Shown: positions 31,331-42,431, counted from the first letter of the stretch. The stretch is DNA of 64,000 nt from Norana najaformis (GCA_964023275.1 OZ029927.1:14981952-15045951); one strand, 5' to 3'. Made by a program: numbers and translations. The notes: generated by a model from the sequence alone, not told the origin.

Positions 31331-32929
31331 TTAATTAATTAATAACAGAACACAGAAGACTTTAAAAGATCGAGTCCTGTTTCTAAAGATTACTACATAG
31401 GACTTTACATATCTGTTACTAGGCAGCAGATTAACTTACATTCAATAGCATACCTGCATTTTTGCTGGAGGCCATAACAACATGACAAACGAAATCACTA
31501 TTCAAGGTTACGTTTCATAATGCTCAACGTCTACTCCTCACTGCTTGCTGCTGATAACTCCACTTTTTAAAAAACATCCGGAAAGCTCGAGAAAGGAAAA
31601 CGGAAAAGAAATCGCAGACGGTAGTAGTAACTGGACAATGCTTTTCGCTTTTCGTGTGCTCAATCAGTCACGTGGTTTCATAGCACTAAATCTTCGTCAT
31701 CTGGGAAGAACGGAACCTAAACAGAAATAGATAAACAGAGATGTTGTAGGTGTAGCCCAAAAATAGCCCAACCAGCCCACACAGTCGATGACAGATTAAC
31801 ACATTATATTAAACAAACAAGAAATAACTTACTTTTCTTATACGAGCAAACATTGGCAATTTTTTGCAGAAAGTGCACAAACAATCTCTGAAGATGGAAC
31901 TACCAACATTTTGTTAACACAACAATAGGCCGTGAAGCTCAAAGCTCTGCAAAGCATCTGTAGCCACTTAGGGCATACTTCTAAGTAGATTTCTTGATGG
32001 GGCACTATATAAATGCTTTGCTATATTACAGTACATACAATGTATAACAAAAGAAACAGCATAAAAAATCCCTTGAGATGAAGAAGCAAGACATAGTTTG
32101 AGACCTGGGCTAATTGTGACACACAGTAGTAACAATTCCGTTCCGCTAAACATGAAAGGAGAAGGTTTACAGCTTGCCCAAGGCTGCCTACAAAAAACCA
32201 ATTCAAACACGCCCAGGCACACCAATCTGCAAAGATTCTATACTGGCCGATTCATTCTCAGAGGGAAAAATAACTGAAAAAACGAATAAAACTTCGGCTT
32301 AAGAAGAAGCAGGTTTTTAAAATCCTTTTTCTAATATCGGAAATTTGCCTAGTTTGGCTTGTATGAACTGGATTGGATTAAATTCTGTATACATTTTGAA
32401 AATGGTTTGCCACGAGTTGAAACCAGGAGTCGCATTTTCTATAGGACCTGACAGAACCATCCATGAGTGGATACTGAATCTGCTCTGGTCTCTGCCTTAT
32501 CAGATATCAGGGCCAATAAAATTAGCTACAAGATTACGTTATCTTATCAAACTAATATCAGGAGATAGTATGCTAAAAGTATCAACGAATGTTCCTAATT
32601 GAACCTCAGAAAAGCTGGATGCTTCATCACCAACAGCTTAAGTAAATTAGGCAAAATCAGCTAAACCTGATCTGGATTAGGCAAAATAGGCTTTCTGAAT
32701 AAACCACAAACACTAACAGATTTCCTACGAGATTATGATAACGTTGATATGACATCCAGGCCCGTACCACTGGATTCAGTTACATGAACATTAGGGCATC
32801 AACTGGTACTCACCATTTCCTATGAATACCTGTTCTCAGACCAGTGGGGTGTCTAAGGATATACAAGTGGCCAGGGTTCAGGGCTGTCAACCTAAAGGTC
32901 ATCTGACTGCCTTTCTCTCGTGATACCTA

Positions 32930-33180
32930 AGACTAGAACTGTTCTTGGTGAACTGGCTTCTTCAGTTGCTCTACCTAGACTTTGGAGCTCTCTTCCTGCA
33001 TCTGTTCAGTCAATTGTGTCATTTCTGTAAGACTTAACCTTTTTAAAATTGCCTATCCACCATAACCTGCCCCTTTTTTAGCGGACTGATCTTCTGGATA
33101 TTGACCTGAATGCAGCTTTGGTTTGGAGCACCAGTGGTTGATGCATCGTGCATTAGACACCGGCATCATAGAAGTTATAA
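32930..33180 (+). mobile_element. Decayed LINE-B-like 3' end
   Basis: One broken frame reads LASSVALPRLWSSLPASVQS, then a stop and 'FLKLPIHHN', resembling the end of a reverse-transcriptase ORF. It is followed by 'GCATTAGACACCGGCATCATAGAAGTTATAA', a decayed LINE-B tail, and then a GTAT microsatellite that probably grew from the tail. Confidence 0.6.
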
Positions 33181-33184
33181 ACAT

Positions 33185-33495
33185 TAACATACAGTATATG
33201 TAAGCATGCACATATACAAGTATGTATGTACGTACATATGTATTATGTAAGTATGTATGCACATATATAAGTATGTATATATGTATGTAATTATGTATGC
33301 ATTTATGTATGTTTGTGTGTATGTATGTATGAATGTATGTATGTATACATGCACATATATAATATGTATGTATTTATATATGATTGTATGTATGTATGTA
33401 CATAGGTACATATGTATGTAAATGATTGTATGTATGTATGTACATACATATGTATGTATGTATGTGTATATATGTATGTACAGGTATGTATGTCT
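33185..33495. repeat. (GTAT)n/(ATAC)n microsatellite
   Basis: About 300 bp of GTAT units with ACAT segments that allow hairpins (TACATACATATGTATGTA). Tyr/His/Thr-periodic frames are artefacts. Confidence 0.92.
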
Positions 33496-33739
33496 GTATT
33501 ACACTCTCCTGTTTATAACAGTTTTTACCTTTGCTCAGAGGTGCTTTTACATAGCCTCTTGGTGCACAGCACCTCAGGTGTATCAAAAAACTAATTTAAT
33601 AACCTGCAGTCGAGGACCCACCTGGATAAGGCATATAGAGACAAACAAACCGGACCCTAGATGCCCTCTGTTGAAAAACGACTGTTATAAACAAGTGATT
33701 ACCTTCCCTGAACTCACATTACGTGTAGGGATGGAATGC

Positions 33740-33852
33740 TGGCGAGAGACAGAGAGGAAGAGGGAGAAAGAGACAGAGACAGAGAGAGACAGAGAGACAG
33801 AGATACAGAAAGAGAGGAAGAGGGAAAAATAGAGAGAGATAGAGAGAGAGAA

Positions 33853-33885
<33 letters not shown>

Positions 33886-33895
33886 TAACAAACGG
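33740..33895. repeat. (GA)n/(GAGACA)n purine tract
   Basis: GAGACAGAGAGA units pass into pure (GA)n. The minus-strand Ser/Leu frame is an artefact. Confidence 0.92.
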
Positions 33896-34494
33896 ATGCG
33901 GATCAGGATACCAGAGATGTGATGGGATACTCTGGGGGATAAGATACTCACAGTAATGTTCAGCCGGATGATGACTCAGGCCGGATTCTTAAGCCAAGCG
34001 GTCTAAGAATAGACAGATGTAAACACAGTTGTTACCAGGCCTAAAGCGAGAAACTGTCTGCTCCACATTTCCCACAGCCTGGAACAGCAGGCAGGCAGGA
34101 AGGCAGGCAGATCCTGCAGTAGGCCTACAGCTAACGATGGAGGAATAACTTGGTCTGGTTAGGAGGTTCTCCTGCGTTGCCACTCCCAGCTTTCTGCTTA
34201 TGGAATGCTCCATTTCCATTTTTAGATTCAAGTAGTCATTACAATTACATTTTATTAGCCGGTACTTGGCGTCTTGGTCCTGTGGATGCGACATTGGGAA
34301 GCACGCGTCGAGACCTTTAGGCACTTGCACCGCTGACCAGCCGAGGCATACCAAGCCAATGCTTCTAGGAAATACTTCAAAGGTGCTACAGAATTTTAAT
34401 GGTCAGGTACATTATAGATCTGGGTCAACTCAGTGCTCTATTCTATTCTCCAATCCTCCTGTATATGAGATAAACCCATGATGGGAGGACGTAA

Positions 34495-34625
34495 TCATTG
34501 TTATAATCATCGTCGTCGTCGTCATCATCATCGTCATCATCACTACCATCATCAGCACCACCGCCACCACCACCACCACCACCACCACACTTCCCTCCTC
34601 CTCTGCCTGCTCCTGCTCCTCTTCC
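34495..34625. repeat. CAT/CGT/CAC trinucleotide tract
   Basis: (CGT)n, (CAT)n and (CAC)n units in series, followed by CT-rich sequence. Confidence 0.88.
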
Positions 34626-35189
34626 TATTTATCATAATTAACATATTCATCGTGCCATCGTCAAGGAATGCTAAGTGAAGACTGAGTTAGTACGCAACAG
34701 GTACAAAGCATCCCAGCGCATCAGAAGACATATGACAACGGCCTGCAGTGCAACAGCAGCAGCAACAACAACATTCACTGCTCTTCGAATCTTCATAAAT
34801 CCTACCAACATGAAAGACCAGAACCTCGTTTTCATCGGAAGCCAAGTCACTTCCAATCAGAAAACAAGTCGTGATGCATGTCTTCTAAGTAACTTAGTGT
34901 ACAGGAGTCATTTCTCTGCGCATAAAATATGTGCTAGTACGTTGAACGACCATCGTTTAGGTGCGTCTGGCCACCTGATTGCCATGGAAGTTCTCTGAAG
35001 TCCTGGTGCTAGATAAATATAACTGGACCTGAAAATCAGCCAGAAACTACAACTGTGCATTTTTCTCTGGACTTGGACTCTTGGCATTCACGAAATTTTA
35101 GTTAACACCACTGAGTTATTAATTGGCCAAAGTTTCCTGACGTCATACCAAAAACTGGTTTGCTTGTGTAGGCAGGAAGGCAAGTAGAC

Positions 35190-35198
35190 ACAGACACA

Positions 35199-35271
<73 letters not shown>

Positions 35272-35298
35272 GCACGCACACGCACACACACACACAGG
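35190..35298. repeat. (CA)n microsatellite, about 50 units
   Basis: Near-perfect CA dinucleotide run with GCAC variants near its right end. It gives poly-Cys/Val frames on the minus strand that are not genes. Confidence 0.95.
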
Positions 35299-35576
35299 CA
35301 GATTGGAAAAAGGACAAAATGAACACTAGACAGACAGGCATAGGCAGACAGACGGATGTAGCATACCATGCAAATTTGGATTGAAATTAGAAACTGCGAC
35401 TTATCCGGCAGAAGAATAAATATTATTCCATGTAATATGCAGAGGCAGGTACTGCCCGCTCCTCCCGCTGCCGCCTGCTCTTCCAGCCCCTGCTCGCTCC
35501 AGTTCACCGGCTGGACTCTCAGCAGGGCAATAATTTCTCGCCTTTGATGCCAGGCCATTGTTCGACACTTCACTCG

Positions 35577-35589
35577 TGACGTCATTGGC
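35577..35589 (-). promoter_or_regulatory. CCAAT overlapping a CRE (TGACGTCA)
   Basis: On the minus strand the text CCAATGACGTCACG puts a CCAAT pentamer directly onto a palindromic CRE at 35577-35584. An ATGG lies about 30 bp downstream (ATG 35561-35559). It could mark an alternative promoter of the large minus gene. Another bare TGACGTCA is at 35138-35145. Confidence 0.35.
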
Positions 35590-36842
35590 AGCGCATTAGC
35601 CAGACAAAACCAGTCCTCCGCACAACAAATCAACCCTTCGAACTGAAAGTAATCTGCAGAAACCGACTTATAGACTGGTGCCTTGTGCATGGCATGAGTC
35701 TCGATGTTCGGCTTCCACTAATAGGCAGCAGATAATGCAGCCTTAATGCATTCATTAATTAGACTCAGTGCTTTTTTCAGACGGAACGCTCCGGAATGGC
35801 GTTCCGGCACCGTTTTTCGGCTAATAAAAAATAATTTAGTATTTAATGAAAGAATTGTTACTAAGTTATTTTATTTATGTAATATAATGTAACTTATTTT
35901 AATTCAATTCCAGTGTTTACAATTTTACACCGTTTTCAGTGTTTACTAATTGATAAAAATAAGGAAATTTTAGCACAAAATTCCATAATTGTTCAGTTCC
36001 GGAACCTTTTTTCTAGAAAAAAGTACTGATTATACTCCATCTTTCTTAAATGATTAATCACTGAAGCCCGATGTCTACATCTTTCTCTTTCATCTCGTAT
36101 CCGGGTTTGGCCTCTCTAATCGACTAAAAATTGCGTTTTCACTTTTTAGCAAACTCATCCAAAAATAAGTACTGTGATCGGACATTATTGGTGGGAAGAT
36201 CAAGATGCAAAGGAGAGAGAGGACTGGCTGCCTGCCCCTCAGGTGCTGAGGCTTTTTTATTTTTAATAACCGATACCAAGCCTTTTAAGATAACTATGCT
36301 ACAGCAGTCTTTAAATGAAATATTATTTTTATTACTATTAATTAGATTTTCATTATTATTAATTACATTACGTTAGACTATTTTAGATTCTGCAAAGATC
36401 GTACTGGTGACTGATTTCAATCCCACTCTCAAATACTGCAGGGTCCGTATCTACAATACAGCTATGCTTTCTTTATTTCAAATGGTAACTAATTACCCTC
36501 TTTGACCTTGGGTTAAAGGTCATCGTCTGCACTAAACAGAGGTTGAAGAAGACGGAAGGGCATCCGGTCATAAAACTAACTCCAACTGACCTCCCCCCAT
36601 ACCTGGAAAAGGTGGTGGAATGGTGTACTTGTGCTTAGGCCTATGTTGGTCCTGATACATGAGTATAAATGGCACAGAAAACTGCTCTTGCTTCTTTATG
36701 ATCTTTTTATGTTGTTATGCACTTTTTATGTATTTATGTATGTTTTTATGTAATAATAATAATAATAATAAACAATAATAATAATAATCTAAGAACTTCT
36801 GTAGTGCCACTGCAATATTGGTCAAGGCATCAGTTTGATCAC

Positions 36843-37610
36843 AGGGGCATGGTAGCAGACTGGTTAGAGTAAGGGTATGGTAGCCGATTGGTTAGAGTAA
36901 GGGTATGGTAGCCGATTGGTAAGAGTAAGGGTATGGTAGCCGATTGGTTAGAGTAAGGGTATGGTAGCCGATTGGTTAGAGAAAGGGTATGGTAGCCAAT
37001 TGGTTAGAGTAAGGGTATGGCAGCCGATTGGTTAGAGAAAGGGTATGGTAGCCGATTGGTTAGAGTAAGGGTATGGTAGCCGATTGGTTAGAGAAAGGGT
37101 ATGGTAGCCAATTGGTTAGAGTAAGGGTATGGTAGCCGATTGGTTAGAGAAAGGGTATGGCAGCCGATTGGTTAGAGTAAGGGTATGGTAGCCGATTGGT
37201 TAGAGAAAGGGTATGGTAGCCGATTGGTTAGAGTAAGGGTATGGTAGCCGATTGGTTAGAGAAAGGGTATGGTAGCCAATTGGTTAGAGAAAGGGTATGG
37301 TAACCGATTGGTTAGAGTAAGGGTATGGTAGCCGACTGGTTAGAGTAAGGGTATGGTAGCTGACTGGTTAGCATGCTTGGTTTGTAACGGAGAGAGTAAG
37401 GGTTCAAGCCTCCCTGAGACGTATACTGTGTAGGGACGTTGAGCATATCCTACACTTACAGTTGCTTCGGGCCCTAGATTCAGCTTTACTGACCTTGTGT
37501 GCTTAATAAATGCGATAAAATAATAATAATTATATAGTAATAATAATAACAACCTTGTGTGCATAATAAATGGACTAAAATAATAATAATTATAACAGTA
37601 ATAATAATAA
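36843..37610 (+). mobile_element. Family-1 SINE with expanded head
   Basis: The normal 3' part is present: 'TGGTTAGCATGCTTGGTTTGTAACGGAGAGAGTAAGGGTTCAAGCCTCC' (box B), then 'GGGACGTTGAGCATATCCTACACTTACAGTTGC' and an end in 'TTGTGTGCTTAATAAATGCGATAAAATAATAATAAT'. This is the plus-strand equivalent of 12562-12736. The 5' box-A part is multiplied into the 28-bp array described separately. The 3' end is itself duplicated (37490-37540 and 37550-37600). Confidence 0.75.
36846..37378 (+). repeat. 28-bp array of a box-A-containing unit, 19 copies
   Basis: The unit is GGGTATGGTAGCCGATTGGTTAGAGTAA (28 bp), with a G-A-G-T-A-A or G-A-G-A-A-A end that often alternates. Each copy contains TAGCCGATTGG, a match to the polymerase III box-A pattern TRGYNNANNGG. 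A single box B (GGTTCAAGCC) lies just 3' of the last copy. Copies differ by only one or two bases, so the expansion is recent or homogenised. Confidence 0.93.
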
Positions 37611-37690
37611 TGTATGTATGTATTTGTGTGTGCATGTATGTATGTATGTATGTATGTATGTATGCATGTATGTATTTATGTATCATTATT
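37611..37690. repeat. (GTAT)n microsatellite
   Basis: GTATGTATGTAT run adjoining the SINE 3' end. Confidence 0.9.
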
Positions 37691-37930
37691 GTAATTTTGA
37701 TCACAAATTTATATTGTACTGGTTCAAGATAAACTAATTACACGAGCTCTCTGTATTAGCCCAATGTCATTACTAACAGAAAGTTCAGCAGTTAGCAAGC
37801 AATGTTCAGATAATTAGAAAAGTCACTACTGGCAGGCACCCGCATACACACAGAGCCCAAGCAAAGAATTTCCATCAAGAGCTGATAGTTGACACCATGT
37901 TTACAGTTCCTGGACCGGGTTGCATCAAGG

Positions 37931-38110
37931 ATGAGGCCAGGCAATGAGGCCAGGCAATGAGGCCAGGCAATGAGGCCAGGCAATGAGGCCAGTCAATGAG
38001 GCCAGGCAGTGAGGCCAGGCAGTGAGGCCAGGCAATGAGGCCAGTCAATGAGGCCAGGCAATGAGGCCAGGCAGTGAGGCCAGGCAATGAGGCCAGGCAA
38101 TGAGGACAAG
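37931..38110. repeat. 13-bp minisatellite (GAGGCCAGGCAAT), about 13 copies
   Basis: Near-identical copies alternate CAAT, CAGT and TCAAT endings. A period of 13 rotates the frame, so open frames cycle through three peptides (such as GLIAWPHCLASLP on the minus strand). Confidence 0.92.
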
Positions 38111-38629
38111 CAACAAGGACAGGCCCTGTATAAATGTATGTACGTAAGCATGCTTTATGCATATGCATAGTTGAATATTTATAAGTATGTGTATATTACC
38201 TTCTAAAAAAGTATCAAAAACACTAAAACCTACATGCTCATGCACAGTATTAGAAAACAAAGCAAGTTACCCAGCAAATCAACCACCACGTCAAAACAAC
38301 GTGTCAAAGGACCAGAGACCTTTATATGGTCTCCAGACTGCATATAGAGTTAATAAGACTGACTCTTTTAAAGCCAAGTAGCTCATTTTACACAGCGCAA
38401 TATTTTTACAATTGCCTGGAATTAGTGGTAGTTCTTTCTTGAGGAAAAGCTGCAAAAAAGCTTGACCTTTGCCCTCTGCTTCCGGTGACAGGAAGTTCAG
38501 GTTATGACATTATCCACCAACAAAACAGATTATTCAGGCGAAAGGAATGCAGCTCAGCTGCAGCCTAGTCTTTTAAACCAGGACACACTTAACTCCAGCC
38601 ATTTAGATTACCTTAATTACCTTAATGAC

Positions 38630-38845
38630 CTTAATGACCGAATGGTTAGAGCTTACAGCAAGTAACGTGGATAATATGGGTTAGAGCCTCCTCTGAGATG
38701 GTTACTGTACATGAGGACCTTAAATGTTGCGGCACTCATTCAAAATGGGCAGCAGTGGTGAAGGATCTCACCCGATAAATTCAGTGAAAAATGAACAGGG
38801 TAGAGGCTGTGTGGTTGCTATAGAAAAACGTGTACATTTACATTT
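38630..38845 (+). mobile_element. Composite SINE: family-1 head plus family-2 tail
   Basis: The 5' part (GACCGAATGGTTAGAGCTTACAGCAAGTAACGTGG ... GAGCCTCCTCTGAGATGG) is family-1 tRNA-like. From 38737 the text is family-2 body (GGCAGCAGTGGTGAAGGATCTCACCCGATAAATTCAG) ending GGTTGCTATAGAAAAACGTGTACATTTACATTTAAC. Confidence 0.7.
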
Positions 38846-39129
38846 AACTGTAAATTTGCATCCTCAGCTCCCAAAACGAATTGCCCTAATAAAGCTGCCT
38901 CCGAGTTCTGTTTGTATAGATTGCTTTCTGCAGCCTGCTTGTCTGTCTGTAAGCCATGCATTATTGACTCCAGCAACAGCAACAGAGCCAATAGCAGTAA
39001 ATGGGCTGCTGCTGCTGATGATGATGATGATGCTACATATTAGAACTCACATATCTGTGTATTCCGTCTTCTCTATTGGTCAAACCACTCTGTCACCAAC
39101 CAAAATAATCGTCCGGTCATCGTCATAAC

Positions 39130-39610
39130 CATTCCAGCATAAGCCTCCTTCCATCCCTTCCTCTCTCCTCGTCCTCTTCCTCCTCTGCCACCACTCTCCA
39201 TTCTCTTTCTCCAATTCCCTCCTTCTCTTTCTCTTCTTCTTCTTCTTCTCTTTCTGCCCATACCCTATCTTCTTCCTCATCAACCACCACTTTCCCCTTT
39301 TTCTCCATATCTTCTTCTTTCCTTCACCTTTCCTCCTCCTGCTCCTTCTCCGTTTTCTCTCTTCAACCTTCTCTCCACTTCCCTCTTACTCATTCTAATC
39401 CTCTTCCCACACTCTCTTCCTCTTCTACTCTCTTCTTCTCCACCCCTTTGTTTCAATTCCTCTTCCTTCTAATCCTCCTACACCCTCTTCCCTTTCCTCC
39501 TCCACTTCCTCCACTCTCCACTTCCACCCTCTTGATCATCCTCTTCTTCCTCCTCTTCCATTCTCCCTTCTCCTTTTCCACTACTCCAGTCTTCCATCGG
39601 TTGCCACTGC
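39130..39610. repeat. CT-rich (polypyrimidine) tract
   Basis: CTTCTC and TTCCTC units dominate for about 480 bp on the plus strand. It is the mirror of the purine tract at 11460. Arg/Glu/Lys minus-strand frames are artefacts. Confidence 0.85.
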
Positions 39611-39949
39611 CAGGACTCTGGATCTGGACGTTGAGACTACCTGTCCAGTCCACCACACCAGCCTCTGCAGCCAAACGACGCACGGCCACCAACCCCCTTC
39701 AATCACAACTTCATGCTTGGCATTTCTGAACCACCGCAGTTCTGTTTACTTGCACGCCTCCGGACCACCGGCCTCCTCCGTCGACCCACTCAAACACAGT
39801 CATCAGCCTCAATACGCTACAAAGACGGTAAACAACACTGCTCCACGGACCTAACCTAATCCAATCCAATCTGATGACTTCTGTCGGCCTAAAGACATCC
39901 AACTGTGGCAGGGGAAGAGATTACAGAGAGAAGTGTCACATGAAACAAC

Positions 39950-40025
39950 AGCATTTACAATAAAGACACATATACACGTACATAAGTAATAACAATAAAG
40001 ACACATATACACGTACACAAGTAAT
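39950..40025. repeat. Direct duplication of about 37 bp
   Basis: 'AATAAAGACACATATACACGTACATAAGTAATAAC' occurs twice in tandem with one difference. A third partial echo is at 40255-40270. Confidence 0.8.
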
Positions 40026-40317
40026 AACTATCGGCTCTTGATGGGATTTCCTTGCTTGGGATGTTCACTTGTGCAGGTGCCTGCCAGTGGAGGCTTTTCT
40101 AATTACCTGAGCATTTCTTGCAGGGAACTGCTGAACGTTCTGTTCTTAATTATATTTTACATTGTTTAGGCTTATGTTGAGAGCGTATGTGATTAGCTTC
40201 TCATGGAGCAGCGCCATATAAATAAATTTCTGCTCAAAATTATAATAGCAAACCATATATACGTACATAAGTACATGTTTACATACAGAGAAAGGATGCA
40301 AGGTTGATCAGGGCCAA

Positions 40318-40398
40318 CTGATGACCAAGGCCAAATGGCTGACCAAGGCCAAATGGCTGACCAAGGCCAAATGGCTGACCAAGGCCAAATGGATCAAG
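40318..40398. repeat. 18-bp tandem repeat, 4-5 copies
   Basis: The unit is TGACCAAGGCCAAATGGC. The period is a multiple of three, giving a short MADQGQ-periodic frame. Confidence 0.9.
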
Positions 40399-40774
40399 GC
40401 CACAGGAGTTCAGAACATTGCAGTAGGATTACTAAGAACTGCTTAATTTATGATGCTGAAAGTTCACTGAAAGCCTCTCTCTTCGAAGTAAAATCTGACC
40501 ATAGGTATCACTGTCTTGTGTCTTTTCCACTGCAGACTATGGCTCATAATGTCTCATCCTTTTGCTCAGCTTTAAACAGCATGTAGGCTAACACTGTGCT
40601 GTAGCAAGGGCTATTTTCATGTTTCAGTTGCAACGCACTGTATTGCCTAGCATAAGGATGGAACCAGAGAAACCAAACCAACCTTGAATTTGACTTGCAC
40701 ACCAATTTTGCTCAATAGCAACCATCACCTGATGCCTATAGCATTATTACAGTGGTGCTATATAAGTTCTCAGA

Positions 40775-41197
40775 TAATTATTAACCACATGAAAGACCAC
40801 TGTCAGATTATTATTAACCTTATGAAAGACCATTGTCAGATTATTTTTAACCTTATGACAGATCGCTGTCAGATTATTATTAACCTTATGAAACACCACT
40901 GTCAGATTATTTTTAACCTTATGACAGACCACTGTCAGATTATTTTTAACCTTATGACAGACCACTGTCAGATTATTATTAACCTTATGAAAGACCATTG
41001 TCAGATTATTTTTAACCTTATGACAGATTGCTGTCAGATTATTTTTAACCTTATGAAAGACCACTGTCAGATTATTATTAACCTTATGAAAGACCACTGT
41101 CAGATTATTATTAACCTTATGAAAGACCACTGTCAGATTATTTTTAACCTTATGACAGATCGCTGTCAGATTATTTTTAACCTTATGATAGACCACT
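40775..41197. repeat. 33-bp minisatellite, about 12.7 copies
   Basis: The unit is AACCTTATGAAAGACCACTGTCAGATTATTATT, with A/T and ACAGA/AAAGA variants. As 33 is a multiple of three, long frames are open on both strands with 11-residue periodicity. These are artefacts unless a transcript is shown. Confidence 0.93.
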
Positions 41198-41387
41198 GTT
41201 GTGCATGTGGCTCTTTTTGGTTGTGGGCCCCACTAAATATGCTTCTTTGCAATGCATTTAATGTCAATAATCATTCTAACCTGATCAGGAATAAACTCCT
41301 GCAGACAATGAGATGGCTACATAATTACAACAATTATCTGGCCCCATCATAAGAACTCACCAACACTTCACCCCTTGTTATTTCTGT

Positions 41388-41655
41388 GCAGATCTTTCAC
41401 TCAAAACTGAAAACACTACTCTTTCACAAATCCTATCCTGGTTCTTCCTCTTCCCCTTCTCTCACACTTTCTGCTCCAATGCCAAACACTATCCACTGTA
41501 GCTGTCTGCCTTCCTGCTTTATTCTTGGATCTTGATCTGGAACCAAACTCTTCCTGTCTATCGATTTTGTTTTGGCTGAGCGCCTGTGAATAAACTGGTT
41601 CCCATGACTTAGCTTTTGTTGGGTGCTGTTGAAATCTTGGGCTTACGATTATGAT
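41388..41655 (+). mobile_element. 5'-truncated LINE-A 3' end
   Basis: The ORF terminus is in frame (FHSKLKTLLFHKSYPGSSSS, ending AKHYPL stop at about 41500). The standard 3' UTR follows and ends GGTGCTGTTGAAATCTTGGGCTTACGATTATGAT. Confidence 0.8.
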
Positions 41656-42256
41656 CAGTATTTGCTGATGCTGACACCTGGAATAACTTTGCAAAACACA
41701 TGGAACAATAAACAGGCTTAAACATACCGGACCTCTGAGCACAAATATAGGGTTGAATTCTGGATGTTTTCTAGCAGATGCAAACAACTAGTCTCAAGTT
41801 TTCTGAAAATTAATGATCTTTTCATAACTTCTTGTACTAGAACAACACGGTTTTAATTTATATACCGCCACTTCTTCTATTACAAACCATTACATCACTC
41901 TTGATATATACGCACTTTGAAATGATGCTAAATGCAACTGTTGTACTGAAACTCTGCTTCATCGTCTAACACGGATGTACTCACTGTTGCACGTATGTTG
42001 TCATGTAGGTATCACGAATCACACTTCTCAATGTCTGACCTCAGACAACGGACGATTAGTTTGGAGCCGATGCAACGAACAGAAAGTTACGGTGTCCGAG
42101 ATCAGAGATTTTTCGTCAATTACTTTTCTCCAGAAATCTGCCGGTTCTGATGACAGATGTCTCCAAGTCACGCCCAAAATAACCCGATGTCCGCCAGCTC
42201 AAATCCATCTCAGAAATCTCCCTCTAGATGACACCCTCCACAACGGATGGACTCAC

Positions 42257-42322
42257 AGACGCCAAACTTCGAGAAATGCACATCCCGGCCTTCCTGCGCA
42301 CACCGCTGCCTGGCGCCACCAT
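42257..42322 (-). CDS. Possible first coding exon (22 codons)
   Basis: It begins at ATG 42322-42320 (GCAATGGTGG, G at +4), reads MVAPGSGVRRKAGMCISRSL and AS, and meets a strong donor TCT|GTGAGT at 42256. It lies about 50 bp downstream of the TATA/CRE promoter signature. It ends in phase 0, while the first firm exon of the large minus gene (23363) needs phase 1. At least one more exon would therefore be needed to join them. It may belong to a different transcript. Confidence 0.4.
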
Positions 42323-42402
42323 TGCAAGCTTGCAGCCGAAAGCGTATCTAATCTAGGTCGTGTCAGCATAAAAAAACAAGGTCAGTGAACTCCATCTTGG
42401 GA

Positions 42403-42431
42403 TATTTATAGCACAAACCCTAGTGACGTCA
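42403..42431 (-). promoter_or_regulatory. CRE plus TATA core promoter (minus strand)
   Basis: On the minus strand TGACGTCA (42431-42424) is followed 12 bp later by CTATAAATA (42411-42403). The distances place a start site near 42375, with the CRE at about -50 and the TATA at about -30. This is the classical layout of cAMP-responsive promoters. CREB/ATF binding is inferred from the motif only. Confidence 0.5.

Larger units (their letters stand above)
23703..42250. other. Long repeat-rich region, probable intron or upstream DNA of the large minus gene
   Basis: No exon can be supported firmly over this stretch apart from the repeats listed separately. Unlisted parts such as 24000-24700, 25050-26200, 28620-29040, 29600-30100, 30500-31200, 31330-32900, 34000-34480, 35700-36750 and 38200-38600 show no recognisable coding or RNA gene. 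A minus-strand frame near 35575-35460 (starting MAWHQRREII) follows a CCAAT/CRE motif but lacks a good donor. Confidence 0.4.

Noticed and set aside
35088..35690. 200-codon minus-strand frame
   Set aside because: Half of it is the (CA)n microsatellite. The N-terminal part (MAWHQRREII) has no good donor and no recognised homology.
36846..37430. tRNA gene cluster
   Set aside because: Each array unit has only a box-A segment, there is a single box B, and no unit folds into a cloverleaf.
40684..41352. 222-codon plus-strand frame with an 11-residue repeat
   Set aside because: It is the 33-bp minisatellite. The opposite strand is equally open over the same array.
41975..42388. 137-codon plus-strand frame
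   Set aside because: It crosses the minus-strand promoter/first-exon signature, has no recognisable domain, and has no supporting splice sites.
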